27,160 bases of DNA, taken from NCBI GenBank assembly GCA_024244665.1, contig JAAEOI010000392.1, positions 1 to 27,160 of the forward strand, in the 5' to 3' direction. Numbering within the stretch: the stretch's first letter is position 1; each line of letters starts with the position of its first letter. A program made the position numbers and the translations under genes. The notes under the pieces were generated by a model. That model saw only the letters and a list, made by a program, of their open reading frames with translations. It ran no database searches and had not been told where the DNA came from. This document shows positions 23,305 through 27,160 of the stretch, one piece after another. The stretch comes from Bacteroidota bacterium (GTDB taxonomy: Bacteria; Bacteroidota; Bacteroidia; Bacteroidales; GCA-2748055).

Positions 23305-24231
23305 ATGATGAAAAAGTATTTATTTATTGTAGCCGCAGCCCTCGCAGTGATTGCTGTTGGGTGTGAGAATGACAACATGAAATTCCAGGAGGTGGAAACG
23401 GATGGTGAAGAGTTAACCATCGCAGAAGATGAGGTCTTTTCCATAAAGTCTGCAGAATCCACTGATAGCGATATTGATGCAGCCAATCATGCCGCAGGTT
23501 TATTCCGCGGGGGGATGGGCGTAAGAGGTGCGCACCATTTCCTTGGAAACAACTTCCCCAAATGTGCCACTGTAACAGTAAGCGGAGCCACATTTCCCAA
23601 GGAGATTGTGATTGACTATGGCGACGGATGCTCAGGACGACAGGGAATGGGCCGGGCCGGAACTGTAAGCATCGTAATGAGCGATACCATTACGGTAGCA
23701 GGTGCTGTATATACGGTCACCTTCGACAGCGTAACTGTAGGCAACAGGCTAATCGAAAAGACGTCCACAATGACCAATGAGGGAGTGAATGAGAACGGAA
23801 ACTGGGTGATATCTTCTGAAATGGTGATGATTACCACCAAGAAGAAACAAAACAATATCATGTATATTAAACGTGAGTTTTCCGGACAAAAGGAGTGGCT
23901 CAGCGGATTTGAAACTCCGGAGAATGAAGATGACCAGTTCCTGAAGAGTGGTGGAGGTACCATTACTGTAAATGACAGCATGAAATTTGAAAGAGAGATT
24001 ACTGAACCGCTCTTCATCGATCGTACTTGCAGGTATCCCATGAGCGGTGTGGTTGAAATTACCAGGAACGATGAATTTATGACCATCAATTATGGTGACG
24101 GTGAGTGTGACAACATCGCGCTTGTTACCAAAGATGGAATTGAAGAGGAGATTGAACTGGAAGGTTGTGAGTTTAAAAAGGAATTCCGGAGAAAGAATAA
24201 GAACATGAAAAAGAAGAAGGGTTGGTGGTAA
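23305..24231 (+). CDS. Exported lipoprotein with GDGC motifs
   Basis: A 308-residue lipoprotein; residues 1-19 are a signal peptide with C20 in VIAVGCENDN as the lipidation site. The centre follows a pattern seen in many uncharacterised Bacteroidota lipoproteins: ATFPKEIVIDYGDGCSG (YGDGC at 105-109), then a Gly-rich turn and beta strands with TVTFDSVTVG and a WVISSEMVM stretch. A second, diverged copy of the motif occurs near the C-terminus (FMTINYGDGECDN, from Y263). The tail is strongly basic and ends KKKKGWW. The gene is rightward and is followed by a terminator, then the sigma/FecR/TonB cassette; whether it is controlled by that sigma factor is unknown. M2 at 23308 is an equally good start. 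Confidence 0.75.
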   Translation: MMKKYLFIVAAALAVIAVGCENDNMKFQEVETDGEELTIAEDEVFSIKSAESTDSDIDAANHAAGLFRGGMGVRGAHHFLGNNFPKCATVTVSGATFPKEIVIDYGDGCSGRQGMGRAGTVSIVMSDTITVAGAVYTVTFDSVTVGNRLIEKTSTMTNEGVNENGNWVISSEMVMITTKKKQNNIMYIKREFSGQKEWLSGFETPENEDDQFLKSGGGTITVNDSMKFEREITEPLFIDRTCRYPMSGVVEITRNDEFMTINYGDGECDNIALVTKDGIEEEIELEGCEFKKEFRRKNKNMKKKKGWW

Positions 24232-24258
24232 TCCACCGAAAGGAGGGATAGGTTTTCC

Positions 24259-24295
24259 GAGCCGGTTTGTCAACTTGTCAAACCGGCTCATTTTA
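24259..24295 (+). terminator. Intrinsic terminator after the GDGC lipoprotein gene
   Basis: GAGCCGGTTTG (24259-24269) pairs perfectly with CAAACCGGCTC (24279-24289) over a nine-base loop, followed by ATTTTA. The T-run is short, but the 11-bp stem is strong. Confidence 0.8.
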
Positions 24296-24344
24296 GAACA
24301 AGTTCTTATACATTTTTGTAATTTGCAGCAAAACCGGGGAGAAG

Positions 24345-24830
24345 GTGACACAAGAGCAGTTTAAATTGGTGTTTGACCAGCATTTTGATGCCATACGGAG
24401 GTACCTTTACTTCCGGTCGGGGAATAGCACGATTTCCACTGACCTGGCGCAGGACACCTTTATGAAAGTATGGGAGCGGGGAAAGGAGCTGGACCCGGAA
24501 CGTGATGCAGCACTGCTGTACAAGATCGCGAGCGACCTTTTTATCAGTCACCTTCGGCGGGTTCGCATTTCCAGGGAGGTTTTCAATGAGATCGAATTTG
24601 AGATCACCAGTGACAGCCCCGAATCAGAGATGCAATACAAAGAACTGCAAAGCGCTTACAAAAGGGCGCTTGGGAAGTTGCCAGATAAGCAGCGTACAGC
24701 GTTCATGATGAGCCGGATGGAACACCTCACATACAGGGAGATTGCCGAACGCTTATCACTGAGTGTTAAAACAGTTGAGAAAAGAGTGAGTGCAGCACTT
24801 ATCATTTTGAGAATAGAGATCAAATCCTGA
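24345..24830 (+). CDS. ECF-type RNA polymerase sigma factor (FecI-like)
   Basis: A 161-residue extracytoplasmic-function sigma factor. Region 2 covers about 8-70 (FDAIRRYLYFRSGN, DLAQDTFMKVWERG) and region 4 about 105-160 (LPDKQRTAFMMSRMEHL, then TYREIAERLSLSVKTVEKR, a helix-turn-helix). The start is GTG at 24345, preceded by GGGGAGAAG. The anti-sigma gene starts in the stop codon (one-base overlap), as usual in FecI-FecR pairs. It should direct transcription of the receptor downstream or of related genes in response to an outer-membrane signal. A short palindrome AGAAC-AA-GTTCT lies at 24295-24306 upstream; I do not assign it. Confidence 0.94.
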   Translation: MTQEQFKLVFDQHFDAIRRYLYFRSGNSTISTDLAQDTFMKVWERGKELDPERDAALLYKIASDLFISHLRRVRISREVFNEIEFEITSDSPESEMQYKELQSAYKRALGKLPDKQRTAFMMSRMEHLTYREIAERLSLSVKTVEKRVSAALIILRIEIKS

Positions 24831-25714
24831 TGAGAAAGGATTCAAAATACAAAAACAATTCAGATTCCGGAGATCCGGCAGACCATCTCCTTTCCAGCGC
24901 ATCTGTTCCATGGGAAAAGAGCAAGGAGGAGGTATGGAAGGATCTCTCTGCAGCAATCACAAAGGAGGGTGGAGTTCAGGAGATTCACAGACGTTTTCTT
25001 CCCGGTAAACAGTGGCTCGCTCTGGCGGCATCATTCACCCTCCTTTTAGCCGTAACCGGCTATATGCGTTTCCACAGTATTGAAGTTTCAACAACGATGG
25101 CCGAAACCCACTCTCTGCTCCTACCTGATGGATCAGCTGTGGAATTGAATTCAAATACAATCCTCAGTTTCCATCCCCATTGGTGGAGAATCTCCCGCGG
25201 TGTAAAACTTGAAGGGGAAGCCTGGTTCCTCGTGGAGAAAGGATCAAGCTTCAGGGTAGAATCTGCACTTGCCGTCACAGAGGTCCTTGGAACCTCGTTC
25301 AATGTCCTGGCCCGAAATGAGAAATACCAGGTTTCATGTCACACAGGAAGGGTAAGGGTATCAGCCTCCCAATCAAAGGAACGGGCCATACTTGATCCGG
25401 GAAAACAGGTTGTACTGGGCAGTGATGGGACACTGGAGGTATCTGATATGATATCTGTGAGTACAGCACCAGGGTGGTTGAACCGGAATATCATGTTTTC
25501 AGCCACACCACTCCAAATGGTTTTTGAAGAAATTGAGAAGCAGTACGGCATTGAGATTGACGGATCCCGCTTACCCGACCTTCTCTACTCGGGCTCTTTC
25601 TCTACAGACATTCCGTTGGAGAATATATTAACTTTGCTTTGTCGTCCATTTAACCTCAGGTATGAGAAGATCACCGGGAAAAAATACATCATCTACCCAG
25701 CACCTGAAGAATAA
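24830..25714 (+). CDS. FecR-type anti-sigma regulator
   Basis: A 294-residue single-span membrane protein. Residues 1-60 are cytoplasmic and should hold the sigma factor, with an E-V-W-K-D-L-type helix (EEVWKDLSAAI). The span is about 61-79 (QWLALAASFTLLLAVTGYM). The periplasmic FecR domain follows (about 90-185: HSLLLPDGSAVELNSNTILS, VKLEGEAWFLVEKGS, VTEVLGTSFNVLA), then a C-terminal DUF4974 secretin-like domain (about 220-290: MFSATPLQMVFEEIEKQYGI) that contacts the receptor. It overlaps the sigma gene by one base and the receptor gene by 53, so the three are one translational unit. Confidence 0.94.
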   Translation: MRKDSKYKNNSDSGDPADHLLSSASVPWEKSKEEVWKDLSAAITKEGGVQEIHRRFLPGKQWLALAASFTLLLAVTGYMRFHSIEVSTTMAETHSLLLPDGSAVELNSNTILSFHPHWWRISRGVKLEGEAWFLVEKGSSFRVESALAVTEVLGTSFNVLARNEKYQVSCHTGRVRVSASQSKERAILDPGKQVVLGSDGTLEVSDMISVSTAPGWLNRNIMFSATPLQMVFEEIEKQYGIEIDGSRLPDLLYSGSFSTDIPLENILTLLCRPFNLRYEKITGKKYIIYPAPEE

Positions 25715-27160
25715 GCCATTCAGGCTCCTGCTCATCCTTTTCCTCTTTAATTTGTCAATTCTATCCGGACAGGAGATCAGGGTGGATGCCGATAACCAGC
25801 CTCTCAATGAGGTGCTGATGAAACTTGCAAGGGAGGAGGGTATCCATCTCTCCTTTGATGATGCACTTCTTTCGAAGGAGAACGTTACCCTGCACAAATC
25901 CTTTCAGGACTGGGAAGAGGTCATTGAATCCTTGTTGGAGGGACGCCCGTTTTCATTTTCCAGGGAGGTTGGGGTATTTGTCATTGTTCCGCTTAAGCCA
26001 CCCCGGGAACCGGCTGTATACCAGGTCGCCGGAATTGTGGTGGACCGCGGTTCCCAGGAACCATTACCCTATTCTCACCTGGTCATTAACGGGCATGGAA
26101 TGGTCGCCGACCAGGGTGGCAACTTCTCCTGGTATAATCACTCTGACTCCCTGTTTTACCTGCAAACATCCTACCTGGGCTACTATATTCTGGACACATT
26201 GTTAATACCGGGATCCAGGCACACGGTTGAGCTCTCCTCTTCTTACATTGGTCTTCAGGAGGTGGTCATCGAAGGGCAAGAGCTTGAACGATCGGGTCAG
26301 GCCGGGGAGACGGCCGGACAATTAAGGCTCAACCATAAAATTGCTTACAGGCTGCCCGGAAACGGGGATAATGCCATTTTCAATTTTCTGCGCCTGCAAC
26401 CCGGTATTCTGGCCGCCGGGGAGCAATCAAGCGAAATGATCATCTGGGGAAGTTATTCAGGACACAGCCAGCTGTTGTTCGACGGCTTTACAGTATTCGG
26501 ACTAAAAAATTTCAACGATAACATCAGCTTTATAAACCCATATATGAGCAAGGATATCATGGTTCTTAAAGGTGGCTATGGAGCTGAGTACGGAGACAGG
26601 GTGGGGGGTATTGTGGAGGTTACCGGCATCCGGGGTAATACCCGAAAGCCATCCATTAATCTGAATATCAACAACATGACCGTGAACGGCATGGCAGGCA
26701 TACCGCTTAATGAACGATCGGTTCTCACCCTGGCATACCGACACACCTACTACAACCTGGCCGATGCAGATGACCTGAGTATAAAACTAAGAGGCAAAAA
26801 TGGTGGACAGCAGACCGATATCAGTGTTTTTCCCGACTACCTCTTCAGGGATTTCAATATAAAATATGCCGGATCCACAAAGTCGGGTGACTCCTACTTC
26901 ATGAGCCTCTATGAAGGGAAGGATAACTACTCCTACGAAATTGATCAGGAGCGAAACCAGGTCAGGGTCACTCAGGATGCCCTGGAGGAGAACCGTCAGC
27001 TGGGAGGCTCCCTCTTTTTTGGAAAAGTGTGGAAAAACGGGAACACAAGCCACTTTAACCTGAGTGCTTCCGGTCTTTTCAGCCACCAGAATGAAAACCT
27101 TGTAATAACACGCAGGCAGGACGGCTCCGAAATCAGAAACCAGGAGGTTGATTTCCATAA
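25662..27160 (+). CDS. TonB-dependent receptor with N-terminal STN signalling domain, partial at window end
   Basis: The frame from ATG 25662 stays open to the window edge (about 499 codons seen). Residues 1-36 are a signal peptide with an extended basic N-region and a core RLLLILFLFNLS, cleaved near SGQ. An STN domain follows (about 38-105: RVDADNQPLNEVLMKLARE, then VTLHKSFQDWEEVIESLL), then a carboxypeptidase-regulatory-like domain (about 118-190: YQVAGIVVDRGSQEPLPY) and the plug (about 225-325: FLRLQPGILAA, QLLFDGFTVFG, VLKGGYGAEYGDRVGG), then the first barrel strands. The STN domain marks it as a signal-transducing receptor that talks to FecR. The start lies 53 bases inside fecR; no later ATG precedes the hydrophobic core. 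The ligand is unknown and no SusD-like gene is seen up to the edge. Confidence 0.9.
   Translation, partial: MRRSPGKNTSSTQHLKNKPFRLLLILFLFNLSILSGQEIRVDADNQPLNEVLMKLAREEGIHLSFDDALLSKENVTLHKSFQDWEEVIESLLEGRPFSFSREVGVFVIVPLKPPREPAVYQVAGIVVDRGSQEPLPYSHLVINGHGMVADQGGNFSWYNHSDSLFYLQTSYLGYYILDTLLIPGSRHTVELSSSYIGLQEVVIEGQELERSGQAGETAGQLRLNHKIAYRLPGNGDNAIFNFLRLQPGILAAGEQSSEMIIWGSYSGHSQLLFDGFTVFGLKNFNDNISFINPYMSKDIMVLKGGYGAEYGDRVGGIVEVTGIRGNTRKPSINLNINNMTVNGMAGIPLNERSVLTLAYRHTYYNLADADDLSIKLRGKNGGQQTDISVFPDYLFRDFNIKYAGSTKSGDSYFMSLYEGKDNYSYEIDQERNQVRVTQDALEENRQLGGSLFFGKVWKNGNTSHFNLSASGLFSHQNENLVITRRQDGSEIRNQEVDFH

Noticed and set aside
24295..24306. AGAAC-AA-GTTCT palindrome before the sigma gene as an operator
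   Set aside because: Only five-base arms and no second copy or known partner; such palindromes are expected by chance in a window of this size.

Overview
The window looks like a chromosome segment from a member of the Bacteroidota, probably class Bacteroidia. The support is indirect: carboxypeptidase-regulatory-domain TonB receptors, a DUF4249-type lipoprotein paired with one of them, a FecI-type sigma / FecR / STN-TonB receptor cassette, a fused E1 alpha-beta 2-oxoacid dehydrogenase, and promoters of the TTTG-N20/21-TAnnTTTG type instead of -35/-10 boxes. Nothing in it looks like a phage, insertion sequence, CRISPR array, rRNA or tRNA. Base composition is fairly even, so I see no obvious island.

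Layout, left to right. 1-454 is non-coding: a heptamer/35-bp tandem repeat, then an inverted repeat. 455-8313 is a rightward block: an exported serine hydrolase, an unrecognised two-part protein, E2 and E1 of a 2-oxoacid dehydrogenase, a long-chain flavodoxin and 2-isopropylmalate synthase (leuA). 8389-11582 is a TonB receptor overlapping a DUF4249-type lipoprotein gene. 11646-17438 is a leftward block: an exported basic repeat protein, a BlaR1-like membrane peptidase with an unusual repeat tail, its BlaI-like repressor, and the three-gene AmmeMemoRadiSam set (amrS-amrB-amrA). 17531-18148 is an exported MsrA whose 3' end overlaps that of a leftward TPR histidine kinase (to 20165). Then come a hemolysin III/PAQR membrane protein, a cold-shock protein, a tryptophan leader-peptide attenuator with a TrpB2-type tryptophan synthase beta chain, a GDGC-family lipoprotein, and a sigma factor / FecR / TonB receptor cassette whose receptor runs off the right edge.

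How the parts work together. blaI-blaR1 is a self-contained regulatory unit: two operators with the same TACGA-N6-TCGTA architecture flank a consensus promoter in front of blaI, and blaR1 overlaps blaI by 14 bases. The amr genes overlap each other and lead straight into that unit. The trpB2 gene is preceded by a 23-residue leader peptide with three Trp codons and then a strong terminator, the classical layout for ribosome-mediated attenuation. The right-hand cassette is a cell-surface signalling unit in which the receptor's STN domain should contact FecR, which controls the sigma factor.

The items most worth a second look are the trp attenuator before trpB2, the paired BlaI operators, the repeat tail of the BlaR1-like protein, the amr operon next to them, and the unrecognised protein at 1843-2766.
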